A stretch of 6,359 nt of DNA from an uncultured Clostridia bacterium (lineage in GTDB: Bacteria; Bacillota; Clostridia; Christensenellales; CAG-138), in NCBI GenBank assembly GCA_937913075.1, contig CALEPU010000104.1, positions 1-6,359 of the forward strand. The letters run 5' to 3'. The notes beneath the pieces were generated by a model. The model saw nothing but the letters and a program-made list of their open reading frames with translations. It was not told the origin of the DNA and searched no databases. This document shows, piece after piece, positions 1-6,279 of the stretch (positions are counted from its first letter, which is position 1; each line of letters begins with the position of its first letter). The position numbers were made by a program, and so were the translations under genes.

Positions 1-41
1 CGAGATCTACACTCTTTCCCTACACGACGCTCTTCCGATCT
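1..41 (+). other. Illumina adapter remnant (not genomic)
   Basis: The first 41 bases match the 3' part of the Illumina TruSeq universal (P5) adapter, ending in the diagnostic CTTCCGATCT. Genomic sequence therefore starts at 42. Read on the minus strand the adapter encodes DRKSVV and a stop, a known artefactual protein tail. It shows that reads were not fully trimmed and that this is a contig end in an assembly. Confidence 0.97.
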
Positions 42-778
42 CGTCCCGAAGCGACGAGAAAGAATATCGGCAGGCACGCAAGGCAAAGCACGAATAACAG
101 GATATGCGCGCTCCATCCTTCAAGCGGCCAATCGCCCGCAAGCGTCAGCCAATTCCGGGGATTTACCATGAATTCGCCGCGCAGATATCTTTCCTGAAGG
201 ATGATGAGCAGATAACAGGATATGAACGGGGCGGCATATGCCAAATACACGTTATTAAAGAGCGCGGAGGCTATGAGCCCAACGCCCGCCCACAGGCAGC
301 CGCAAAGGAAGAAGAGGATGCTGCATTTCAGCACCTTGGGCATGAGCGACACGACCGCCCTTTGCCCGAAGTATTCGACGGGCGAGAGCACAAGGAACAG
401 CACGAAAAAGGCCGCAAATATCCCAATCACAATTGCAAGCCCGCCGGACAGCATGGAAGCTGCCCCCTTGCCCCACAGGTAGGAGTCCGTATCAGTTCGC
501 GTCAGATACTGCTTGAGGAAGCCGGATCTTTTATCCTCCGCAAAGGATGAGGAAAAGGGGATCGCGGCAAGTATCGGCACGGCAAGGAGCATCACATTGC
601 TTTTCAGTGCGTTCAGAAGGATCACCCTATGCGCGCCGAACATATCGCCGCCAACAGTGAATACCGCGAACACGTCCGAGAACGCGCCGACAAATACACA
701 GACGGCCGTGCCCAGAGAAGCGAGCACGAACGGCCGCCCGGTCACGGCGCGTCTTATCTCCGAAATGACGGTTCTCAT
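42..778 (-). CDS. ABC-2 type transporter permease, C-terminus cut by contig end
   Basis: An integral membrane subunit of an ABC-2 type transporter, about 245 genuine residues. Hydrophobic segments lie near residues 17-41, 61-81, 108-131, 150-174, 177-196 and 224-243, the usual six helices. A polar stretch after helix 2 (FAEDKRSGFLKQYLTR, 79-94) matches the cytoplasmic E-D..SG segment common in this family. The ATG at 776-778 lies one base after the lipoprotein stop, so it is very likely cotranscribed and translationally coupled; no good Shine-Dalgarno precedes it. The apparent C-terminus DRKSVV and its stop at 20-22 are adapter-derived; the real gene continues past 42, but the last helix is present, so probably only a few residues are missing. 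Its ATPase partner is not seen and may lie beyond the contig. The substrate cannot be told. Confidence 0.8.
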
Positions 779-779
779 A

Positions 780-2141
780 TTATTGTGAGCGCGGCACGAT
801 CACGATCGCGCCGTCTATCGCGTTAAAGGCAATGGTTTCCTTATTCTGCAATTCGTGTCTTCCCGGCTGCATGAATCCGGAATACGGATTTTCGGCGTCC
901 AAGGAAAAATAAAGGCCGATCTCACATATCCATACTGGCATCATGTATGCATCCTGAGAATCCTTCTTGGAGGTAGGCAGGACCGTCAGAGTCATTTTAT
1001 CAATGGAATTATAACCGCATACAAACGCATCGGGATCTCCGAATTTTGCAGAGAAATACCGTTTGATTATCCCACTGAGATCCTCAAAATCCATGAGTTT
1101 CACGTTTTCATTGGCAACTCCCAAGTCGTTGAGAGGATTATGCCAGTTGAAGTACTCTACTCCATACTCGCTGACGTAAATATCTATCCACTCGATATTC
1201 CAGCTCCGGCTGAAGGAAACGTCGCTACTCGCCGCGATTTTCTGTTCTGAAACTGCATGGGCAGACGCATTTACCGGGCAATAACCGAAAGAACGCGTGT
1301 ATTGGAGCTGCCAACCCATGCTCATTACGCTCAGGTCATACATGTTAAAATACCGCGCCTCTTCGCTTTCCGCTAGCTCGAAGCCTTCCGCGCCTATTTT
1401 TTCAAAGAAAGCTTCCGCCTCCGAAATGGCCTGTTCAATAGTAATACTTGCTTCAATGACCGCATCCTTTTCACCGATATAGCCGCCGTCATCGATCCAG
1501 CTTTTTGGTTGAACGGGCGATATGGAGCTCTTGCCCATTGCCAACTCGCTATAGCTGAACCAAAGGTTGCCGCTTCTGCCATCCGCCTGACGAATGATAA
1601 GCCGGGACGACGGACCGCCTGGTATATCGGATACGGAAAGCTCTGGTCTATCGACAAAACCTTCTTCCGTTGCTGAACAGCGGTTCATTTCCTCCTGTAA
1701 GTATTCCATTTGAAGGAGTCGTGTTTCTTCTTCGAGTTCCTTATCCGTGATGGACTTAAGCGCAGCCTCGTATTCCTCGCGCGTCATTCCGTCGCCTTTC
1801 TGCACGCCTGTCATATCGGTAAAGAAGGCGTTAGCAACGCGAACGACCTCCTCACGGGTGAAGCTGTGACGCCCGACAAGATATACGGGATAGGTCTCCA
1901 AATCCGGAGCAACGATATCTGCGTTGATGACCACCTCGGCCAGATCCGTCTTAATATCATCCTCCCAATGCATCGGGAAAACCGGCTGAACGATGGGCTC
2001 GGAAGGCGCGGCTGTCGCTTCGATCGCCTCGCCCGCCTTATCGTCGCCCTTATTAACAACGTACTCCTCCTCCGGAGTAGGCTGGCAGCCGAAAAGCAAA
2101 AGAAGTAATACGCAGAGGACAATACAGATTACTCGTTTCAT
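780..2141 (-). CDS. Secreted lipoprotein, DUF6034-like
   Basis: A 453-residue exported protein with a type II signal peptide: basic MKR, a run of Leu/Val/Cys, and a lipobox LFGC with the lipidated Cys at residue 19 (Phe at -2 is a little unusual). The mature start CQPTPEEE and an acidic, Ala/Pro/Thr-rich linker (about 20-55) suggest a tether to the outer face of the membrane, followed by a globular domain of about 390 residues without motifs I can assign. From memory it resembles the clostridial DUF6034 lipoproteins, which begin with the same CQPTPE motif; their function is unknown. The start is supported by AAGGAGG at 2150-2156, eight bases before the ATG. It is first in a minus-strand unit with an ABC-2 permease starting one base after its TAA, so a role as an accessory or sensor of that transporter is plausible but inferred. 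Confidence 0.8.
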   Translation of the reverse strand: MKRVICIVLCVLLLLLFGCQPTPEEEYVVNKGDDKAGEAIEATAAPSEPIVQPVFPMHWEDDIKTDLAEVVINADIVAPDLETYPVYLVGRHSFTREEVVRVANAFFTDMTGVQKGDGMTREEYEAALKSITDKELEEETRLLQMEYLQEEMNRCSATEEGFVDRPELSVSDIPGGPSSRLIIRQADGRSGNLWFSYSELAMGKSSISPVQPKSWIDDGGYIGEKDAVIEASITIEQAISEAEAFFEKIGAEGFELAESEEARYFNMYDLSVMSMGWQLQYTRSFGYCPVNASAHAVSEQKIAASSDVSFSRSWNIEWIDIYVSEYGVEYFNWHNPLNDLGVANENVKLMDFEDLSGIIKRYFSAKFGDPDAFVCGYNSIDKMTLTVLPTSKKDSQDAYMMPVWICEIGLYFSLDAENPYSGFMQPGRHELQNKETIAFNAIDGAIVIVPRSQ

Positions 2142-2174
2142 TGGGAACGCCTCCTTGTCTGTTAATATATTTAT

Positions 2175-2202
2175 ATTATATCGGTCAAATTACAGGTGTC
2201 AA
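2175..2202 (-). promoter_or_regulatory. Promoter of the lipoprotein/ABC-2 unit
   Basis: On the minus strand TTGACA (2197-2202) and TATAAT (2175-2180) are separated by 16 bases. Both hexamers are perfect sigma-A consensus, and the DNA upstream of the -35 is A/T-rich. A start near 2168 would give a leader of about 27 bases containing the AAGGAGG site. It should be strong and constitutive unless repressed. No palindrome overlaps it. Confidence 0.8.
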
Positions 2203-2305
2203 CAGTTTTAAAGTAAAATTCATAATTTTTTAACAAATTTTAATCGATCTTTTTTACGGGTGGCTTATACAAAGCAGTGCCCTTACAATTTTTTTCTTTC
2301 CCTTA

Positions 2306-2334
2306 TTGACATTTACCGATGCAGGGTGCATAAT
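2306..2334 (+). promoter_or_regulatory. Promoter of the ABC ATPase/permease operon
   Basis: TTGACA (2306-2311) and CATAAT (2329-2334) are separated by 17 bases, a near-consensus sigma-A promoter. Transcription should start near 2341, leaving a leader of about 120 bases before the ATPase. The first palindromic operator begins at about the start site, so a bound repressor would block initiation. Confidence 0.8.
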
Positions 2335-2342
2335 ATATGTGA

Positions 2343-2358
2343 GTTAGAGAGCGCTAAC
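2343..2358. promoter_or_regulatory. Palindromic operator 1 (start-site copy)
   Basis: GTTAGAGAGCGCTAAC is an imperfect palindrome with outer GTTAG/CTAAC arms. It sits 9 bases after the -10 element, over the expected start of transcription. It matches operator 2 at 13 of 16 positions. Size and symmetry suit a dimeric helix-turn-helix repressor such as TetR/AcrR family; the assignment of family is inference. Confidence 0.7.
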
Positions 2359-2397
2359 CAATTCCTCCGAAATAGTGTTACCACGGCATCATTGTGT

Positions 2398-2427
2398 GCT
2401 TTTGGTTAGAGCTCTCTAACCAAAAGC
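2398..2427. promoter_or_regulatory. Palindromic operator 2, perfect 14-bp inverted repeat
   Basis: The arms GCTTTTGGTTAGAG and CTCTAACCAAAAGC are exact reverse complements around a 2-base centre (CT). Its core GTTAGAGCTCTCTAAC (2405-2420) is the second copy of the operator, centred 62 bp from operator 1, close to six helical turns, so dimers on both sites could face the same side. It lies in the transcribed leader, 18 bases before the ATPase ribosome site, so it could also fold as an RNA hairpin. No T-run follows, so it is not an intrinsic terminator. Confidence 0.72.
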
Positions 2428-2461
2428 GCGATATTATCGACGGGGAAAGGAGCAATGGTTT

Positions 2462-3163
2462 ATGGCGATAGTTGAATTCAATAACGTTACAAGAGTATAC
2501 AAAACGGGCGAGCATGAGCTGCGCGCGCTTGACGGTGTGAGCTTTACCCTCGAGCAGGGCAAATTCGTGGTTATATTAGGGCCCTCCGGCGCGGGCAAAA
2601 GCACGCTATTGAACCTTCTGGGCGGGCTTGACAGCCCCACTTCGGGCACTATTAAAGTCAACGGGCATGATATTTCAAAGCTGAGCGACAACGAGCTTGC
2701 GGATTACAGAGCCTCTACGGTCGGCTTCGTGTTCCAGTTTTACAACCTCATTTCAACGCTCACCGTTTACGAAAACGTAGCGCTCGTTTCCGAGATAGCA
2801 AAGGACGCTCTGCCTGCCGAGAGGATGCTCGAGGAGGTAGGGCTTTCCGACCACAGCGGCAATTTCCCTTCGGAGCTGTCCGGCGGTGAGCAGCAGAGGG
2901 TCTCCATTGCAAGAGCGCTCGCAAAGAACCCGCAAATACTGCTTTGCGACGAGCCTACCGGCGCCCTCGACAGCGAGACGGGCGTTATGGTGCTCAAGCT
3001 GCTGCTCTCAATGGCAAAAAACTACGGCAAAACCATAGTCATAGTCACCCATAACCAGAGCATAGCGCGCATGGCGGATGTTGTGCTCAGGGTAAAAAAC
3101 GGAAGGATAATGAGCGTTGCGGAGCAGCCGGAGCCCCTCAGCGCGGACGAGGTGGAGTGGTGA
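2462..3163 (+). CDS. ABC transporter ATP-binding protein (LolD/MacB/FtsE type)
   Basis: A 233-residue cytoplasmic ATPase that powers the FtsX-type permease encoded next. All ABC motifs are intact: Walker A GPSGAGKST (40-48), Q-loop Gln92 in FVFQFYNL, signature LSGGEQQR (139-146), Walker B ILLCDE (159-164) with catalytic Glu164, D-loop GALD (167-170) and H-loop His197 in IVIVTHNQ. Length and the phrases LNLLGGLD and CDEPTGALD are typical of the LolD/MacB/FtsE/BceA group. The start at 2462 is set by AAAGGAG (2446-2452), nine bases upstream; the ATG at 2455 is out of frame. The stop is one base before the permease start. Expression should be governed by the promoter at 2306-2334 and its two operators. 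Substrate unknown: macrolide, peptide and lipid export, or a mechanical FtsEX-like role, are all possible for the group. Confidence 0.95.
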   Translation: MAIVEFNNVTRVYKTGEHELRALDGVSFTLEQGKFVVILGPSGAGKSTLLNLLGGLDSPTSGTIKVNGHDISKLSDNELADYRASTVGFVFQFYNLISTLTVYENVALVSEIAKDALPAERMLEEVGLSDHSGNFPSELSGGEQQRVSIARALAKNPQILLCDEPTGALDSETGVMVLKLLLSMAKNYGKTIVIVTHNQSIARMADVVLRVKNGRIMSVAEQPEPLSADEVEW

Positions 3164-3164
3164 T

Positions 3165-5426
3165 ATGCTTATAAGAAAGCTGTTTCGCACCGCTTGGCAG
3201 TACAAGGCGCAGTTCATTTCCATGCTGATAATGATAACGCTCGGCATGGGCATCTTCCTCGGGTTCAATATGGAGTGGGCAACGATAGAGCGTGATACCT
3301 CGCGCTTTTTTGAGGAGACGGGATATGCCGATTACCGATTGTATTCCGACTCCGGCTTCACCGAGGAAGAGGCGGAGGCTGCCGCGAATATCAAAGGCGT
3401 CGAGCGTGCCTCGCGTTTTTTGACGGTCAACCTCGATATCAAGTCCGACAGCGCCAAGTCCCTCGCGCTCGACGTCACCGAGGATATTTCGGTCTCGGGC
3501 TTCATGGTGACAGAGGGCGAGCCTTACGACGCGCAGGGCGAGGGGATATGGCTCTCGGATAAATTCGCCGAGGTCAATAATATTTCCATAGGGGACGAGC
3601 TGACGCTTGAATATAAGGCTGCCGAGATAAAGGGCAGGGTAGTGGGGCTGGTAAAATCCGCAGAGCACATGATATGCCTTGCCGACGCCAATCAGCTCAT
3701 GCCCGATTACAGCACCTACGGCTATGCATATATCTCACCCGCGAAGCTCAAACAGGCATTGGGGTTTGAGTTCTATCCTCAGCTCAACATAATATCCTCG
3801 CTCGAAAAGGATGAGCTCGAGGAGCAGATACGCGCTGCGCTCGGGCGTACCATAATGGTGTCTCCTAAGACCGATCACGTTGTCTATAAGGAGGCCAACG
3901 GAGAGGCGGATGAGGGCAAGACCATGGGCGCAATACTGCCCGTCATATTCCTCGCGATAGCTATACTCACTATGGTCACTACAATGCACCGCATCGCAAC
4001 TAATGAAAAGCTCCAGATAGGCACGCTGAAGGCGCTCGGCTTCAAAAACAGGCGTATACTTGCGCATTACACCTCATATGGGCTCGTCATCGGGCTTATC
4101 GGCTGCGCGATAGGCGTCGCTTTGGGGTATGGCGTTTGCTATTTGATTATGAACCCCAACGGAATGATGGGCACTTATTTTGATATGCCTTATTGGGATA
4201 TGACGATGCCTTCCTTCTGCATTCCGGTGCTTATCGGCACTGTGCTGCTGCTGACGGCAATAAGCTATCTCTCGGTGAGGCGCCAGCTTCGAGGCACCGC
4301 CGCAGATGCTCTGCGCCCCTACACGCCGAGGCTTATGAGCAGCCGTATGGTCGGCACGGCTCACGGCAGCTTTGGCACAAGATGGAATTTGCGGGATATA
4401 CGCCGCCATAAAAGCCGCTCGGCAATGACTCTCATAGGCATAATCGGCTGCATGGTGCTGCTCGTGGGCGGGCTTGGTATGCGCGATACCATGGCAGGCT
4501 TCCTCGACTTGCTCGACAACAGGATATCCAATTACAGCACCAAGGTTAATCTTAACGAGGATGCCGACAGAGAAGCCGCGTTCGCCCTTGCCGATGAGCT
4601 TGAAGGCGATTGGGTCTCCCAGCAGGGCGTCAGCCTCGACGGCGAGACGGTAGTGCTCGAGATCTACGACAATTCCCGTGACCTTGTGCGAGTGGTAGAT
4701 GAAAACAACGACCATATTGCCCTTTCGGATGAGGGCGTGTATCTCTGCCAGAGGCTTAAAGACAGAGCCGCCGTAGGCGAGGACATAACCTTCTCGCCAT
4801 ACGACAGCGACGAGGAGTACACAGTCAAGGTCGTGGGCTACGCGCGCTCCGTAATGACGGAGTGCATCATAATGACAAGAGCATGTGCAGAAAGGCTCGG
4901 CATTGATTACGGCGTCAGCTCCGTGTTTACCGATATTGAAAAAGAAGATGTAACAAGCTCTGAAATCATCTCGGGCACGCAGTCGCACAGGCAGCTTATG
5001 GATACCTTTGCAAGCTTCACCGAGATAATGGATACCATGGTGTTCATACTGTGCATCGCCGCGATAATACTCGGTGTGGTAGTGCTCTATAATCTTGGCG
5101 TGATGAGCTACATCGAGCGCAGCCGCGAGCTTGCAACATTAAAGGTGCTCGGCTTCCGCAGCAGGAGTATAGGAAAGCTGCTTATAACGCAGAACCTCTG
5201 GCTCACAGTCATAGGCGTCGTCATAGGGCTGCCCGCAGGCGTCGCCGTGCTGCATTGGCTCATTAAAGCGCTTGCCTCCGAATATGAGCTCAAGCTCATG
5301 CTCGGTCCCGCAACTTACCTCATAAGCGTGCTGCTCACCTTCGGCGTTTCCCTCGTTGTGGGTCTCATGGTCGCCCGTAAGAATAAAAAGATAGATATGG
5401 TCGAGGCGCTCAAAGGCGCGGAGTGA
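3165..5426 (+). CDS. FtsX-domain ABC transporter permease, duplicated type
   Basis: A 753-residue membrane subunit for the ATPase just upstream. Predicted helices are near 17-36, 254-274, 304-328, 350-371, 420-438, 621-647, 678-700 and 715-737. This gives two repeats, each with an N-terminal helix, a large extracellular domain (about 40-250 and 440-618) and a three-helix FtsX domain. The cytoplasmic coupling motif occurs twice: EKLQIGTLKALGF (281-293) and SRELATLKVLGF (653-664). The C-terminus DMVEALKG is usual for the family. I chose the ATG at 3165, one base after the ATPase stop, with GGAG at 3154-3157 as a modest ribosome site; an in-frame ATG at 3117 would add 16 unrelated residues inside the ATPase gene. 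Extracellular domain 1 lacks the long coiled coil of ~1,100-residue relatives. The absence of a two-component system argues against a Bce-type bacitracin sensor. Substrate unknown. Confidence 0.92.
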   Translation: MLIRKLFRTAWQYKAQFISMLIMITLGMGIFLGFNMEWATIERDTSRFFEETGYADYRLYSDSGFTEEEAEAAANIKGVERASRFLTVNLDIKSDSAKSLALDVTEDISVSGFMVTEGEPYDAQGEGIWLSDKFAEVNNISIGDELTLEYKAAEIKGRVVGLVKSAEHMICLADANQLMPDYSTYGYAYISPAKLKQALGFEFYPQLNIISSLEKDELEEQIRAALGRTIMVSPKTDHVVYKEANGEADEGKTMGAILPVIFLAIAILTMVTTMHRIATNEKLQIGTLKALGFKNRRILAHYTSYGLVIGLIGCAIGVALGYGVCYLIMNPNGMMGTYFDMPYWDMTMPSFCIPVLIGTVLLLTAISYLSVRRQLRGTAADALRPYTPRLMSSRMVGTAHGSFGTRWNLRDIRRHKSRSAMTLIGIIGCMVLLVGGLGMRDTMAGFLDLLDNRISNYSTKVNLNEDADREAAFALADELEGDWVSQQGVSLDGETVVLEIYDNSRDLVRVVDENNDHIALSDEGVYLCQRLKDRAAVGEDITFSPYDSDEEYTVKVVGYARSVMTECIIMTRACAERLGIDYGVSSVFTDIEKEDVTSSEIISGTQSHRQLMDTFASFTEIMDTMVFILCIAAIILGVVVLYNLGVMSYIERSRELATLKVLGFRSRSIGKLLITQNLWLTVIGVVIGLPAGVAVLHWLIKALASEYELKLMLGPATYLISVLLTFGVSLVVGLMVARKNKKIDMVEALKGAE

Positions 5427-5450
5427 CAGGGGAGCGTACTGCCGCAGGCG

Positions 5451-5618
5451 TTAATCCGTTGTTATCTCGTGCTTATTCACCAAGCGAGCATAACGCTTTT
5501 TCCGGTACAGCCTGCCGATCGGGTCGGACAAAACGCCTGCTGCGACGCCGACGATCCAAACGCGCTTCCAACCAATAAGAGTACCGAAGAGAACGATGAG
5601 GACGGCTGCGATCCCGTC
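5451..5618 (-). pseudogene. C-terminal remnant of a small membrane protein
   Basis: In the minus frame ending at TAA 5451-5453, an open stretch reads as a convincing membrane-protein end. It has a hydrophobic segment GIAAVLIVLFGTLIGW, then KRVWIVGVAAGVLSDPIGR, then a basic tail RLYRKKRYARLVNKHE. The frame is open back to a stop at 5676-5678 but has no ATG, GTG or suitably placed TTG start, and upstream of about 5618 the real coding is in another frame (the glycosyltransferase). It is therefore the 3' end of a gene whose front is missing. The two likely helices with positive residues after them suggest an inner-membrane protein; I do not recognise the family. It converges on the permease with a 24-base gap. 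Part of the same DNA is read in the glycosyltransferase frame, where it gives low-complexity Ser/Ala sequence. Confidence 0.55.
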
Positions 5619-5755
5619 GCCGAGATCTTCTGCTCGAATTCGTTGAACGAGTAAAATCTCACTATGCTTCCACGCTTAATAAGCTCTGCGGCAACAGGGA
5701 GCATGGGGTTCGTGTGGCCGTGTGCAGGGATGCAGAAAAAGGCTATCCGCTTCAT
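5477..5755 (-). pseudogene. Truncated MGT-type glycosyltransferase (N-terminal fragment)
   Basis: The open frame gives 92 residues, of which the first ~48 are clearly the N-terminus of a macrolide-type UDP-glycosyltransferase (GT1/GT-B fold). KRIAFFCIPAHGHTNPMLPV is the first beta strand and the GHxNP loop that carries the catalytic His of the family, and VRFYSFNEFEQKISATG is the second strand and helix. Intact members are about 390-400 residues and use a sugar-nucleotide donor to modify small molecules or lipids. After Gly48 (codon 5612-5614) homology stops, and the remaining 44 residues are the out-of-frame reading of a membrane-protein end. The donor-binding half is absent, so the product cannot be active. 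Its ATG overlaps the AbrB gene stop as ATGA, so it was the second gene of that operon. Confidence 0.72.
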
Positions 5756-5970
5756 TTATTATCACCGTCCATATCCTGAAATGCCGAACTGAAAAACTCC
5801 GCAAATGCCCCCTTTGGAGGAATGGCGATACCCCTCTCCGCATCGCCCAAAAGAAGCAAAGTATCTCCCGGCTTTATGCCGAATATCTCCCGCGCCTGCT
5901 TGGGTATAACGATCTGACCCTTTTCGCCGACGGTCGCTGTCCATGCGTATTTGCCTTCCGGCTTGTTCAT
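5752..5970 (-). CDS. AbrB/MazE/SpoVT-family DNA-binding regulator
   Basis: A 72-residue protein that is almost all one swapped-hairpin AbrB-type DNA-binding domain. ATVGEKGQIVIPKQARE (about 12-28) is the hallmark beta-strand and GQIVIPK loop, followed by IFGIKPGDTLLLL (29-41) and GIAIPP (47-52). Such proteins bind DNA as dimers or tetramers and act as transition-state or antitoxin-like regulators. The C-terminal 20 residues are a short variable tail. The start has GAGGTG (5978-5983) seven bases upstream. A promoter at 6006-6034 and an inverted repeat at 5988-6012 overlap each other just upstream, which suggests autoregulation. Its stop overlaps the glycosyltransferase start as ATGA. No toxin gene is next to it, so a MazE-type antitoxin role is unlikely. 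Confidence 0.92.
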   Translation of the reverse strand: MNKPEGKYAWTATVGEKGQIVIPKQAREIFGIKPGDTLLLLGDAERGIAIPPKGAFAEFFSSAFQDMDGDNK

Positions 5971-5987
5971 AAGAATTCACCTCGTAA

Positions 5988-6012
5988 GTATGATTTGTAT
6001 AACTAATCATAC
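5988..6012. promoter_or_regulatory. Inverted repeat, candidate AbrB autoregulatory operator
   Basis: Perfect 8-bp arms GTATGATT (5988-5995) and AATCATAC (6005-6012) flank a 9-base AT-rich centre. The right arm contains the -10 hexamer of the AbrB promoter and the left arm lies just after the expected start site. Binding here would block RNA polymerase. That AbrB itself is the ligand is inferred from position. Confidence 0.6.
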
Positions 6013-6034
6013 CAAGAAAACCTGCAAAAGTCAA
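6006..6034 (-). promoter_or_regulatory. Promoter of the AbrB-glycosyltransferase unit
   Basis: On the minus strand TTGACT (6029-6034) and TATGAT (6006-6011) are spaced by 17 bases, one mismatch each from sigma-A consensus. Transcription would start near 5999, about 29 bases before the AbrB ATG. Confidence 0.7.
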
Positions 6035-6042
6035 TAGCTGTC

Positions 6043-6140
6043 GCGGCTGAATCTTGAACTCAGCGTTTCGCAGGAGATTAGCTCAGAAATGCTAATGAAA
6101 GCGAAACGGAGCTTGTTTTGCTTCGCAAAACCAAGCGGAG
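6043..6140. repeat. Structured intergenic repeat, copy 1
   Basis: First of two tandem copies with a 110-bp period. It contains an exact match to the second copy over about 27 bases (6054-6082) and over the end segment 6110-6131. Internal pairing: CGTTTCGC (6064-6071) with GCGAAACG (6101-6108), a nested ATTAGC (6077-6082) with GCTAAT (6091-6096), and a terminal hairpin GCTTGTTTTGC (6111-6121) with GCAAAACCAAGC (6125-6136; one bulged C). The outer closing stem seen in copy 2 is not preserved here. Confidence 0.75.
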
Positions 6141-6152
6141 CATTGTACATGT

Positions 6153-6256
6153 GCGGCGAGATTTTGAACTCAGCGTTTCGCAGGAGATTAGCGCAAAACT
6201 TTTCACGATAGCGAAACGCAGCTTGTTTTGCTTCGCAAAACTAGCGGAGTTCAAAA
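6153..6256. repeat. Structured intergenic repeat, copy 2, three-way junction
   Basis: Second copy, which keeps a complete nested fold. The outer stem is TTTTGAACTC (6162-6171) with GAGTTCAAAA (6247-6256), 10 perfect pairs. Stem 2 is GCGTTTCGC (6173-6181) with GCGAAACGC (6211-6219), 9 perfect pairs. Stem 3 is GCTTGTTTTGC (6221-6231) with GCAAAACTAGC (6235-6245), one mismatch, loop TTC. Single bases (6172, 6220, 6246) join the three stems, giving a compact three-way junction. It has no coding potential of its own; it looks like a non-autonomous repeat family of the MITE or REP kind. Confidence 0.75.
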
Positions 6257-6279
6257 CCATTTGCTTCTATGCAAACAAC

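Larger units (their letters stand above)
2142..2461. other. Divergent control region
   Basis: This 320-base gap has no gene. It carries back-to-back promoters for the lipoprotein unit and the ABC operon, both ribosome sites, and two palindromic operators next to the plus promoter. The DNA between about 2203 and 2300 is strongly AT-rich and could serve as UP-element-like DNA for both promoters. I see no small ORF or RNA gene in it. Confidence 0.75.

Noticed and set aside
104..550. Plus-strand open frame of 148 codons opposite the ABC-2 permease
   Set aside because: Polar low-complexity composition and no domain, while the minus frame gives six clean membrane helices.
2264..2297. Intrinsic terminator before the plus promoter
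   Set aside because: A GCTT/AAGC and GGG/CCC pairing precedes a T-run, but the stem is broken by a large internal loop and no plus-strand gene lies upstream.
3117..3164. Upstream in-frame ATG that would extend the permease by 16 residues
   Set aside because: The extra residues (RSSRSPSARTRW...) are the out-of-frame ATPase 3' end, and the ATG at 3165 fits the one-base gap, the N-terminal sequence and family length.
4074..4988. Long minus-strand open frame of 304 codons
   Set aside because: It lies entirely antisense to the permease, is rich in His, Ala and Arg, and has no recognisable domain; it is a codon-bias shadow.
2462..5426. Bce-type antimicrobial peptide detoxification module
   Set aside because: The permease has two extracellular domains and eight helices rather than ten helices with a single large loop, and no sensor kinase or response regulator is present.
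5752..5970. MazE-type antitoxin of a toxin-antitoxin pair
   Set aside because: The partner gene is a glycosyltransferase fragment, not a MazF, PIN or similar toxin.
6043..6256. CRISPR array
   Set aside because: Only two copies, unit near 97 bp with a 110-bp period and internal stems; no short repeats with unique spacers and no cas genes.
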